A stretch of 64,000 nt of DNA from Pseudoxanthomonas sp. JBR18. Lineage in GTDB: Bacteria > Pseudomonadota > Gammaproteobacteria > Xanthomonadales > Xanthomonadaceae. Where the stretch lies: positions 744,001 to 808,000 of the forward strand of contig NZ_CP116339.1 of assembly GCF_028198165.1 (NCBI RefSeq). Reading direction: 5' to 3'. Below, one piece after another: positions 56,274 through 64,000 of the stretch. The notes beneath the pieces were generated by a model. The model did no database searches and was not told the DNA's origin. It saw only the letters and a list, made by a program, of their open reading frames with translations. Positions within the stretch are counted from its first letter, which is position 1, and each line of letters starts with the position of its first letter. A program made the position numbers and the translations under genes.

Positions 56274-57070
56274 GCGTGGATTGCCTGCTGTGATGCGCGC
56301 CGGGCCGTGGCGAGCTGACGGCGCGGCGCGGCGATGCTGTAAGAAATGGGGGTACTGGCCGCATCGGCGGCCGGCTTGGCATCGCCCCAGGTCAGGGCGA
56401 AGCCATTGGTGTAGCGCAGGTCCGCACGCTGCAGGACGCGGGGGTCGCCCAGCAGGCGCGGCAGCAGGCGGGCGAAGCGTTCCAGGCGCGGGCGCGCATC
56501 GGTGCGGCCGATCACCACGTCCAGCCCGTTATCGAAGCGCAGCGACCAGCTCCCGCGCGCGTCCATCACCAGCGCCTCGACCTTCAGGCCCATGGGCGCG
56601 AACAGCTGCCCGGACTCGTTGTAGAGCGAGACGACCTCGGTGACCTGCCCGTCCGGCCCGCCCAGCTGCGGCAGCGCGCTGGCATCGACGTTGCGCGGGA
56701 CCAGGAACAGCGCGCCATCGGTGGACAGCAACCGATCGCTGTCCCAGCGGGCGAACGGCGTGTGCTCGACCACGCTGACTTCCAGCACATCGGGCCAGCG
56801 CTTGCGCACCTGCGCGCTCTCCACCCACGGTAGGCGCTCGACCGCATCCTGCGCGCTGCGCAGGTTCACCGCGAAGAAGCCCTCATGCGCATAGGGCAGC
56901 AGCACGGTACGCAGCAACTTCGGATCCACGCGATGCAGCTCACCGGTCACCCGCAGGCGCTTGAGCGGCCAGCGGTCGGCACCGATCCAGCCGTTGAACA
57001 CGGCCACGACCGGCAACGCCACCAGGGCCAGCGCCAGGATCCAGGTCAGCATGCGCAGCGCGTTGCTCAT
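56270..57070 (-). CDS. ftsQ: Cell division protein FtsQ
   Basis: FtsQ links early and late divisome proteins through FtsB and FtsL. Starting at 57070 gives 266 residues: a short cytosolic tail, one transmembrane segment (about 5-27, [19 protein letters not shown]), a POTRA domain (about 37-105, [19 protein letters not shown]) and a beta domain to the end. The start overlaps the ddl stop by 4 bases and the stop overlaps ftsA by 4. Longer in-frame starts would lie inside ddl. Confidence 0.94.
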   Translation of the reverse strand: MSNALRMLTWILALALVALPVVAVFNGWIGADRWPLKRLRVTGELHRVDPKLLRTVLLPYAHEGFFAVNLRSAQDAVERLPWVESAQVRKRWPDVLEVSVVEHTPFARWDSDRLLSTDGALFLVPRNVDASALPQLGGPDGQVTEVVSLYNESGQLFAPMGLKVEALVMDARGSWSLRFDNGLDVVIGRTDARPRLERFARLLPRLLGDPRVLQRADLRYTNGFALTWGDAKPAADAASTPISYSIAAPRRQLATARRASQQAIHA

Positions 57071-58041
57071 GCGGCGTCGCGCTCCAGGGTCGATTCCAGG
57101 ATGCGCCAGCACAGGTCTTCGAAGCCGATGCCCGCCTGGCGCGCGGCCTTGGGCACCAGCGAATGACTGGTCATGCCCGGCGCGGTGTTGACTTCCAGCA
57201 GGAAGAAGGCACCGCTGGTGGCGTCGCGCATCACATCCACACGCCCCCAACCGCGGCAGCCCGCCGCAGCGAAGGCAGCCAGCGCGATGCGGCGGATCTC
57301 GTCCTCGGCCGCGCCCTCCAGCCCCGGGCACAGGTACTGGGTGTCCTCGGCGATGTACTTGGCGTCGTAGTCGTACCACGCGCCCTTGGGCACGATGCGG
57401 ATGGAGGGCAGCGCCACGCCATCGAGGATGCCGACGGTGAGCTCGTCGCCCACCACCAGCTGCTCCATGAGCAGCTCGCCGTCATAGCGCGCGGCCAGCG
57501 CCACGGCCTGGTCCAGCTGCGCGCCTTCGAACACACGGGTCACCCCGACGCTGGAGCCTTCATTGGCCGGCTTGACGATCACCGGCAGGCCCAGCTGCGC
57601 GGCCGCGGCATGGACGTCGGTCGCGCGCGCGGTCGAGGCCAGGCGCACATAGCGCGGCGTCGGCAGGCCCAGCGACAGCCAGACCTGCTTGGTGCGGACC
57701 TTGTCCATGCTCAGCGCCGAGCCCAGCACGTCCGAGCCGGTGTAAGGCAGGCCGAAGGCGGCCATCAGGCCCTGCACGATGCCGTCCTCGCCCCCGCCGT
57801 TGTGGCCGTGGAGGATGTTGAACACGCGGTCGCAACCGCCATCGGCCAGCAACTGCGCCAGCGCTGGGATGCCATCCACGGGGAAGGCGTCCACGCCGCG
57901 CGAACGCAGGGCTTCGAGCACATTCGCGCCCGAATTCAGCGACACCTCGCGCTCGCTGGAGGTGCCCCCCATCAGCACGGCCACGCGGCCGAAGGTGGCC
58001 GGATCGGTGCAGCGCGACGGCGGAAAGGCCGGCTGCGTCAT
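57067..58041 (-). CDS. ddl: D-alanine--D-alanine ligase
   Basis: Ddl makes the D-Ala-D-Ala dipeptide for MurF. It is an ATP-grasp enzyme of 324 residues with [17 protein letters not shown] at the start, [33 protein letters not shown] and [18 protein letters not shown]. The position between murC and ftsQ marks it as the DdlB type. The start overlaps the murC stop by 4 bases. Confidence 0.97.
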   Translation of the reverse strand: MTQPAFPPSRCTDPATFGRVAVLMGGTSSEREVSLNSGANVLEALRSRGVDAFPVDGIPALAQLLADGGCDRVFNILHGHNGGGEDGIVQGLMAAFGLPYTGSDVLGSALSMDKVRTKQVWLSLGLPTPRYVRLASTARATDVHAAAAQLGLPVIVKPANEGSSVGVTRVFEGAQLDQAVALAARYDGELLMEQLVVGDELTVGILDGVALPSIRIVPKGAWYDYDAKYIAEDTQYLCPGLEGAAEDEIRRIALAAFAAAGCRGWGRVDVMRDATSGAFFLLEVNTAPGMTSHSLVPKAARQAGIGFEDLCWRILESTLERDAA

Positions 58042-59492
58042 GCGCCCTCACCTTCGGCGGCAAAGCCCTGCGCGGCGATCTGCTGGGCCATGTGGCCGAT
58101 ATCGCCCGCGCCCATCATCAGCAGCAGGTCACCATCCTGCAGCACGTCGGGCAGCACGCGCGGCAGGTCGGCCACCTGGCCGACCACGACCGGTTCATTG
58201 CGGCCGCGCGCACGGATGGCGCGGGCCAGCGACTTGGCATCGGCGCCGGCGATCGGCGCTTCGCCGGCCGGATAGACCTCGCTCAACACCAGCGCGTCGA
58301 CTTCGCTCAGGACCGCGGCGAAGGCATCGAACTGGTCGCGCGTGCGGCTGTAGCGGTGCGGTTGGAAGGCCACGACCAGGCGCTTGTCCGGCCAGCCGCC
58401 ACGCGCGGCGGCAAAGACGGCGGCCAGCTCCTTGGGATGGTGGCCGTAGTCGTCGATCAGCTGCACGGTCGCGCCCTTGCCGGTCTCGATCGCGCCCAGG
58501 TCGTTGAAGCGGCGGCCGATGCCGGAGAAATTGCGCAGCGCCGTGGCGATCGTGCCCGGCTGCACGCCCAGCTGCCAGCCCACCGCCGCGGCGGCCAGCG
58601 CGTTGAGCACGTTGTGGTGGCCAGGCAACGCCAGGGTCACGCCGACCGACACGTCTTCGGGCAGGCACAGGGTGAAGCGCATGCGCCCGCCCTCCTGGAC
58701 CACGTTCTCGGCGCGGATGTCGGCGTTGTCCGACAGGCCGTAGGTCATCACATGGCGCGGCGTCTCGGCGGCCAGCGCGGCCACTTCCGGGTCGTCGATG
58801 CACAGCACGGCCAAGCCGTAGAACGGCAGGCGCTGCAGGAACTCGGCGAACGCGGCCTGCACCCGGGCAAAGTCGTTGCCGTAGTTCTCCAGGTGGTCGG
58901 CATCGATGTTGGTGATGACCGCGATCAGCGGATTCAGGCGCAGGAAGCTGCCATCGCTCTCGTCGGCCTCGGCCACCAGCCACTGACCATCGCCCAGCTT
59001 GGCGTTGGCACCGGCCGAGAGCAGCTGGCCGCCGATCACGTAGGTCGGATCCAGGCCGCCTTCGCTCAGGATCGCGGCGGTCAGGCTGGTGGTGGTGGTC
59101 TTGCCATGGGTGCCGGCCACGGCAATGCCGCGGCGGAAGCGCATCAGCTCGGCCAGCATCATCGCGCGCGGCACGATCGGGATGCGCTGGCTGCGCGCTT
59201 CCATCAGCTCGGGATTGTCGGCCTTGATCGCGCTGGAGACCACCACGCAGTCGGTGCCCAGCACATTGGAGGCGTTGTGGCCGCGCATCACGCGCGCGCC
59301 CAGTGAGGCCAGGCGCTTGGTAGCGGCATTCTCAGAGGCGTCAGAGCCGGAAACCTCGTAGCCCAGCGTGCACAGCACTTCGGCGATACCGCTCATGCCC
59401 GAGCCGCCGATGCCGACGAAGTGCACGCGGCGGAAGGCCTGTGCCAAGTTGCCGGTGTTCTGCAACCGGCGTTCACGCGCCGCGGAAATCAT
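58038..59492 (-). CDS. murC: UDP-N-acetylmuramate--L-alanine ligase
   Basis: MurC adds the first amino acid of the stem peptide. It is 484 residues from the start at 59492. It has the UDP-binding [18 protein letters not shown], the ATP loop [13 protein letters not shown] near 123-135, EADESDGSF and the C-terminal [11 protein letters not shown]. The start overlaps the murG stop by 4 bases and the stop overlaps ddl by 4. Confidence 0.97.
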   Translation of the reverse strand: MISAARERRLQNTGNLAQAFRRVHFVGIGGSGMSGIAEVLCTLGYEVSGSDASENAATKRLASLGARVMRGHNASNVLGTDCVVVSSAIKADNPELMEARSQRIPIVPRAMMLAELMRFRRGIAVAGTHGKTTTTSLTAAILSEGGLDPTYVIGGQLLSAGANAKLGDGQWLVAEADESDGSFLRLNPLIAVITNIDADHLENYGNDFARVQAAFAEFLQRLPFYGLAVLCIDDPEVAALAAETPRHVMTYGLSDNADIRAENVVQEGGRMRFTLCLPEDVSVGVTLALPGHHNVLNALAAAAVGWQLGVQPGTIATALRNFSGIGRRFNDLGAIETGKGATVQLIDDYGHHPKELAAVFAAARGGWPDKRLVVAFQPHRYSRTRDQFDAFAAVLSEVDALVLSEVYPAGEAPIAGADAKSLARAIRARGRNEPVVVGQVADLPRVLPDVLQDGDLLLMMGAGDIGHMAQQIAAQGFAAEGEGA

Positions 59493-60610
59493 GCGGCTTC
59501 CTCCAGGATGATGTCTGCGATGCGTTCGGCCGCATCGATGCGGGCCAGGCCGCGCGCGGCGATGGCCATGTCCATACAACGCTGCGGATCGGCCGAAAGC
59601 TGGGCCAGCACGCGCTGCAGGTGGACGTTCAAGGTGTCGTCCTGCTTGAGCAGGACGGCGGCGCCATGCTCGACCAGGTACTGGGCGTTCTTGGTCTGGT
59701 GGTCGTCCACCGCCGCGGCGAAGGGCACCAGCACGCTACCCACGCCCACGGCGCACAGCTCGGCCAGGGTCGAGGCGCCGGCGCGGCACACCACCAGGTC
59801 GGCCCAGGCATAGGCCTGGGCCATGTCGGCGATGAAGCTCTCCACGCTCGCCGGCACGCCGGCCTGCGCGTAGGCGGCGTCGGCTTCGGCGCGTAGCTTC
59901 TCGCCGCACTGGTGGCGCACCTCGGCCGGCAGCTTGAGCGCCGCAAGAGCCTGGGGCACGGCGATGTTCAACGCACGCGCGCCCTGGCTGCCGCCCAGCA
60001 CTAGCAGGCGCAGCGGACCTTCGCGTCCGGCCAGGCGTTCGGCCGGCGGCGCGATGGCGGCGATCTCCTCGCGCACCGGGTTGCCGACGGCTTCCTCGCG
60101 CGTGGCGAAGCTACCCGGAAAACCGGTGAGCACCCGACGGGCGAACCTCGACAGGGCCTTGTTGGTCATGCCCGGCGCGCGGTTCTGTTCGTGCACCAGC
60201 AGGGGCCGGCCCTGCAGCCTGGCGGCCAGCCCACCCGGACCGGCGGCATAGCCACCAAAGCTGATCACCGCGCGTGGGGCGCGCTGGCGCAGGACGCGGG
60301 CGGCGGCGTTCACCGCCGACAGGATGCGCAGCGGTGCGCCCAGCAGGGCGGCCGCGCCCTTCCCGCGCAGGCCCTTGACCGCAATGGTGTCCAGCGGGAT
60401 GTCGTGCTGCGGCACCAGGCGCGTTTCCATCTGCCCGTCGGCGCCCAGCCAGGTGACCGCCACGCCGCGCGCGCGCAGCACCTTGGCCACCGCCAGCGCG
60501 GGGAAGATATGGCCGCCGGTGCCGCCGGCCAGGATCATCACGGGATGCTCCTGTTGAGTCCCCGCACAGGGATGTGCGGGCTCTTGCGAGGGATTCGCAT
60601 GAAAGTTCAC
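59489..60610 (-). CDS. murG: Lipid II-forming GlcNAc transferase
   Basis: MurG adds GlcNAc to lipid I on the inner face of the membrane. It has the GT-B glycine loops [18 protein letters not shown] (25-42) and [15 protein letters not shown] second domain has [14 protein letters not shown] and [16 protein letters not shown]. The start at 60610 overlaps the ftsW stop by 4 bases and gives a 24-residue N-terminal extension; a start at 60538 would begin at the first glycine loop. Confidence 0.96.
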   Translation of the reverse strand: MNFHANPSQEPAHPCAGTQQEHPVMILAGGTGGHIFPALAVAKVLRARGVAVTWLGADGQMETRLVPQHDIPLDTIAVKGLRGKGAAALLGAPLRILSAVNAAARVLRQRAPRAVISFGGYAAGPGGLAARLQGRPLLVHEQNRAPGMTNKALSRFARRVLTGFPGSFATREEAVGNPVREEIAAIAPPAERLAGREGPLRLLVLGGSQGARALNIAVPQALAALKLPAEVRHQCGEKLRAEADAAYAQAGVPASVESFIADMAQAYAWADLVVCRAGASTLAELCAVGVGSVLVPFAAAVDDHQTKNAQYLVEHGAAVLLKQDDTLNVHLQRVLAQLSADPQRCMDMAIAARGLARIDAAERIADIILEEAA

Positions 60611-61908
60611 CCGATCCTCTCGAAGGTGGGTTCGATGCGCGAGTTCAGACGGCTGGTGCCGCGCGACGTCGGCTTCACCGTGGCCGCGGGCGGCGTGGGC
60701 TCGCTGGCGGTCTGCGCCGGAGCACTCTCGTCGCGCTGTTCGCGCGGCTCCATGCCACGGACCAGTGCGACCTGTTTCTCGGCGCGACTCAGTTCATAGG
60801 ACACGCGCAGCAGCAGGCCCATGGCCGCACAGGTCATCAGCACCGACGAGCCGCCGGAAGAAATCAGTGGCAGGGTCAGGCCCTTGGTCGGCAGCATGCC
60901 CAGGTTGACGCCCACCGACACGAAGGCCTGCATGCCGATCCACAGCGCGATGCCGAAGGCGATGTAGCCGGCGAAATGGCGGCGCATCTCCACGCAGCGA
61001 TAGCCGATGTACAGCGCGCGACCGACCAGCAGCGCGTACAGCCCGATGATGGCGCACACGCCGACGAAGCCCAGTTCCTCGCCGATCACCGAAAAGATGA
61101 AGTCGGTATGGGCCTCGGGCAGATAGTTGAGCTTCTGCACCGAGCTGCCCAGGCCCACGCCGGTCCACTGGCCACGGCCGATCGCCATCAGCGCGTTGGA
61201 CAGCTGGTAGCCGGAGCCCAGCTGGTCCTTCCAGGGGTCCAGGAACGAAGTCACCCGGCGCATGCGATAGGGCTCGAACACCACCAGCGCCACCAGCGCC
61301 GGCAGCAACGCCAACACCGGCATGGTCATGCGCGGCAGGTTGGCGCCACCCAGGATCAGCATGCCGGCGGTGATGCCCAGCAGCAGCGTGGACGAACCGA
61401 AATCCGGCTGCAGCAGCAGCAGCGTGATCAGCACCAACACCACGCCGATCGCCTTGATCAGCGCCGCCCAGGTCGCATTGACCTCGTCACGGAAGCGCAC
61501 CAAGTAGCTGGCCAGCCACACGATGTAGAGCACCTTGACCGCCTCGACGGTCTGGAAGCGGGTCACTACCAGGTTGACCCAGCGCCGCGCGCCATTGACC
61601 GTGCTGCCCAGGCCGGGAACGAACACCACCACCAGCAGGGCGAAGCAGCCGAGCAGCAGCAGGCGGTTGTATTTCTCGATGGTCTTGAGCTCCATCCGCA
61701 TCGCCGCGTACGCCAGCCCCAGCCCCAGTCCGAGGAACAGCACGTGGCGGCTCAGGTAGTAATAGGGCGTGCTGGCCATGGCGATGGACGCCGAGGCCAC
61801 CATCACCACGCCGACCGCCGCCAGCGCCGCCGCGGCGGTCGCCAACCAGAAGTCGTACTGCCCATCGATCGATTCCAGGCGCATGGCCTGTTTGCGGAAG
61901 TCGTTCAT
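60607..61908 (-). CDS. ftsW: Septal SEDS peptidoglycan glycosyltransferase FtsW
   Basis: FtsW polymerises septal glycan with FtsI. It is 433 residues, with about ten transmembrane segments. SEDS motifs include [50 protein letters not shown] and [18 protein letters not shown] disordered, basic C-terminal tail of about 60 residues is present. Its start shares one base with the mraY stop. No murD lies between mraY and ftsW. Confidence 0.97.
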   Translation of the reverse strand: MNDFRKQAMRLESIDGQYDFWLATAAAALAAVGVVMVASASIAMASTPYYYLSRHVLFLGLGLGLAYAAMRMELKTIEKYNRLLLLGCFALLVVVFVPGLGSTVNGARRWVNLVVTRFQTVEAVKVLYIVWLASYLVRFRDEVNATWAALIKAIGVVLVLITLLLLQPDFGSSTLLLGITAGMLILGGANLPRMTMPVLALLPALVALVVFEPYRMRRVTSFLDPWKDQLGSGYQLSNALMAIGRGQWTGVGLGSSVQKLNYLPEAHTDFIFSVIGEELGFVGVCAIIGLYALLVGRALYIGYRCVEMRRHFAGYIAFGIALWIGMQAFVSVGVNLGMLPTKGLTLPLISSGGSSVLMTCAAMGLLLRVSYELSRAEKQVALVRGMEPREQRDESAPAQTASEPTPPAATVKPTSRGTSRLNSRIEPTFERIG

Positions 61909-62993
61909 CAGCGCACCTTCAACGTGGCCAAACCGACAAGGACCAGGATCACGGAGATGATCCAGAACCGCACGATCACGCGCGGCTCGGGCCATCCCTT
62001 GAGTTCGAAGTGGTGGTGGATCGGCGCCATGCGAAACACGCGCTTGCCGGTCAGCTTGAAGCTGGCCACCTGGATCATCACCGAGAGCGTCTCGATCACG
62101 AACACGCCACCCATGATCACCAGCACCAGCTCCTGGCGCACGATCACCGCGATCGTGCCCAGCACCGCACCGAGCGCCAGCGCGCCGATGTCGCCCATGA
62201 ACACCATGGCCGGATAGGTGTTGAACCACAGAAAGCCCAGCCCGGCGCCGGCGATGGCCGCGCAGATGATCACCAGTTCACCGGCGCCCGGCACCTGCGG
62301 AATCTGCAGATAGTTGGAGAACACCGCGTTGCCCGAGGCATAGGCGAACACCGCTAGCGCGCAGGCCACCAGCACGGTGGGCATGATCGCCAGCCCATCC
62401 AGGCCGTCGGTCAGGTTGACCGCATTGGAGAAGCCGACGATCCAGAAATAGGCGATGGCGATGAAGCCGAAACCGGCCAGCGGCAGCGCCACGGCCTTGA
62501 ACAGCGGGATGTAGAACGTGGTCGCCGCGGCCACATCGGCGGTGTGCCACAGGAAGATGCCCGCAGCCAGGCCGAAGATCGACTGCAGCAGGTACTTCCA
62601 GCGCGACTTGAGCCCGTTGGGATCGCGCTTGACGATCTTGATCCAGTCGTCGTACCAGCCGATCACCCCGAAGGCCACCATCACCGCCAGCACCAGCCAC
62701 ACGTAGCGGTTGCGTAGGTCGCCCCACAGCAGCGTGGCCATCAGCACCGTCATCAGGATCAGCGCCCCGCCCATGGTCGGCGTGCCGGCTTTGGAGAAGT
62801 GGCTCTGCGGGCCATCGGTGCGGATCGGCTGGCCGCCCTTGAACTGCGCCAGCTTGCGGATCACCGCCGGCCCCAGCCACAGCGACAGGAAGAGCGCGGT
62901 GAGCGCCGCCAGGATCGCGCGCAGGGTCAGATAGTTGAAGACCGCAAAGACCGAGTCCAGTTGCCGCAGCCAGCGGGCCAGTTCAAGCAGCAT
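61908..62993 (-). CDS. mraY: Phospho-N-acetylmuramoyl-pentapeptide transferase
   Basis: MraY makes lipid I by moving phospho-MurNAc-pentapeptide to undecaprenyl phosphate. It is 361 residues with ten membrane segments. Motifs include [10 protein letters not shown], the Asp pair [22 protein letters not shown] and [15 protein letters not shown]. The start at 62993 lies 11 bases inside the end of murF; the open frame upstream of it is murF antisense-frame sequence. Confidence 0.98.
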   Translation of the reverse strand: MLLELARWLRQLDSVFAVFNYLTLRAILAALTALFLSLWLGPAVIRKLAQFKGGQPIRTDGPQSHFSKAGTPTMGGALILMTVLMATLLWGDLRNRYVWLVLAVMVAFGVIGWYDDWIKIVKRDPNGLKSRWKYLLQSIFGLAAGIFLWHTADVAAATTFYIPLFKAVALPLAGFGFIAIAYFWIVGFSNAVNLTDGLDGLAIMPTVLVACALAVFAYASGNAVFSNYLQIPQVPGAGELVIICAAIAGAGLGFLWFNTYPAMVFMGDIGALALGAVLGTIAVIVRQELVLVIMGGVFVIETLSVMIQVASFKLTGKRVFRMAPIHHHFELKGWPEPRVIVRFWIISVILVLVGLATLKVR

Positions 62994-64000
62994 GCGCGGT
63001 GCCTCCCGTGGATTGCGCGGGCGCGGCGGGAAGCAGCGCGGTGACGATGCGGTCCATGGCACTGCCACGGGATCCCTTGACCAGTACGCGCACCTGCGCG
63101 GCCGGATCGATGGACGCCAGGTCCCGGGCCAGTGCCTGGGCCAGTGCGGCATGGGTGTCGAACGTGCGCGCGCCCTCGCCGTAAGCCTGCGCGGCGTGCG
63201 CACTTAGTTCGCCCAACGCATACAGGCGGGCGATGCCGGCCTGCCTGGCACGCAGGCCGGCGGCGACGTGCAGCGCGGGGCCTTCGGGACCCAGCTCGCG
63301 CATGTCGCCCAGCACCAGCCAGCCCTGCCGCGTGATGGCTGCCAGGGTGTCGATGGCCGCGGCCAGCGAGCCGGGATTGGCGTTGTAGCTGTCATCCACC
63401 AGTACCGCACCGGATGGCAGCGTCTGCGCCACCTGACGGCCGGCGACCGGACGCGCGGCGGCCAGCCCCTCGACGATGGTGTCCAGCGCCACGCCGCAGC
63501 CCAGCGCCAGACCCGTCGCGGCTAGCGCGTTGCGCACGTTATGGCGGCCAGGCAGAGCCAGGGTGACTTCGGCCTCACCTTCCGGCGTGACCAGCACGAA
63601 GCGCGAGCCCTCCGCGCCGGTGACGATGTTGCGCGCGCGGATGTCGGCGCTGCACTCCAGGCCGAAGCGCAGCACGCGCCGCCCTGGCACTAGCCCGGCA
63701 AACACTTCAACGAAGGCGTCATCGGCATTGATCACCGCCACACCGTCGGCGGGCAGCGCGCTGTAGATGGCGCCCTTGGTCCGGGCCACGCCCAGCAGGC
63801 TGCCCATGCGCTCCAGGTGCGCGGCGGCGATGTTGTTGACCAGCGCCACGTCCGGGCGCGCGACGTCGGTGAGGTAGGCGATATCGCCCGGCTTGCCGGC
63901 GCCCATCTCGTAGACGGCGTATTCGGTCGTGTCCGGCGCCTCGATCACCGCCAGCGGCAGGCCGATCTCATTGTTGCGATTGCCCGGCGTGCAATAGGTT
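62983..64000 (-). CDS. murF: UDP-MurNAc-tripeptide--D-Ala-D-Ala ligase (5' end outside window)
   Basis: MurF attaches D-Ala-D-Ala to the nucleotide tripeptide. The frame runs open to the window edge with the conserved [43 protein letters not shown] and [15 protein letters not shown], so about 340 C-terminal residues are present. The N-terminal UDP-binding domain and the ATP loop fall beyond 64000. The GTG at 63948 is internal, not the start. It overlaps mraY by 11 bases. Confidence 0.96.
   Translation of the reverse strand, partial: TYCTPGNRNNEIGLPLAVIEAPDTTEYAVYEMGAGKPGDIAYLTDVARPDVALVNNIAAAHLERMGSLLGVARTKGAIYSALPADGVAVINADDAFVEVFAGLVPGRRVLRFGLECSADIRARNIVTGAEGSRFVLVTPEGEAEVTLALPGRHNVRNALAATGLALGCGVALDTIVEGLAAARPVAGRQVAQTLPSGAVLVDDSYNANPGSLAAAIDTLAAITRQGWLVLGDMRELGPEGPALHVAAGLRARQAGIARLYALGELSAHAAQAYGEGARTFDTHAALAQALARDLASIDPAAQVRVLVKGSRGSAMDRIVTALLPAAPAQSTGGTAHAA

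Overview
The window is a GC-rich chromosome segment from a gammaproteobacterium, most likely family Xanthomonadaceae (Pseudoxanthomonas, Stenotrophomonas, Luteimonas or Xanthomonas type). The evidence is the gene order (mreBCD-mrdA-rodA-mltB-rlpA-dacC-ybeD-lipB; lptM-dapF-DUF484-xerC; murF-mraY-ftsW-murG-murC-ddl-ftsQAZ-lpxC without murD), the protein sequences, and GTGGGAGCC-type palindromic repeats. Genus is not resolvable by eye. Nearly all genes are intact. Two are cut by the window edges: an unidentified gene at 1-129 and murF at the right end.

Layout. 1-5407: glnE, a paired inverted repeat, lipB, ybeD and dacC. 5491-14058: the rod/elongasome block, all leftward. 14349-15281: a PfkB kinase. 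15403-24100: a catabolic island. On its left arm an MHS-family transporter and an OprP-type porin run leftward. On its right arm an IclR regulator, a CaiB/BaiF CoA-transferase, a crotonase, a two-subunit CoA-transferase-like pair and an acyl-CoA ligase run rightward. Two near-identical operator sites sit on the two divergent promoters. 24101-25088: a gene-free kilobase with two copies of a structured repeat whose helices show compensatory base changes, separated by an 18-bp tandem array. 25089-34285: assorted single genes (lipoprotein, M1 aminopeptidase, GGDEF protein, ubiE, sugar transporter, deaminase) and a sigma-factor operon. 34502-40682: hslVU, DUF1203, xerC, DUF484, dapF, lptM and DUF454. 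40957-47652: two S9 oligopeptidases around an aminotransferase, a small membrane protein and a lipocalin. 47810-51726: secA and an M23 peptidase, with dciA divergent. 52356-64000: lpxC and the division/cell-wall cluster, leftward.

How it fits together. Much of the window builds and shapes the envelope. MurF, MraY, MurG, MurC and Ddl make lipid II. FtsW, FtsQ, FtsA and FtsZ run septation; MreBCD, PBP2 and RodA run elongation. MltB, RlpA, DacC and the M23 protein trim the wall, and LpxC commits lipid A. The parts least explained by known systems are the catabolic island, where the crotonase and CoA-transferase-like pair lack usual catalytic residues, and the structured intergenic repeats.
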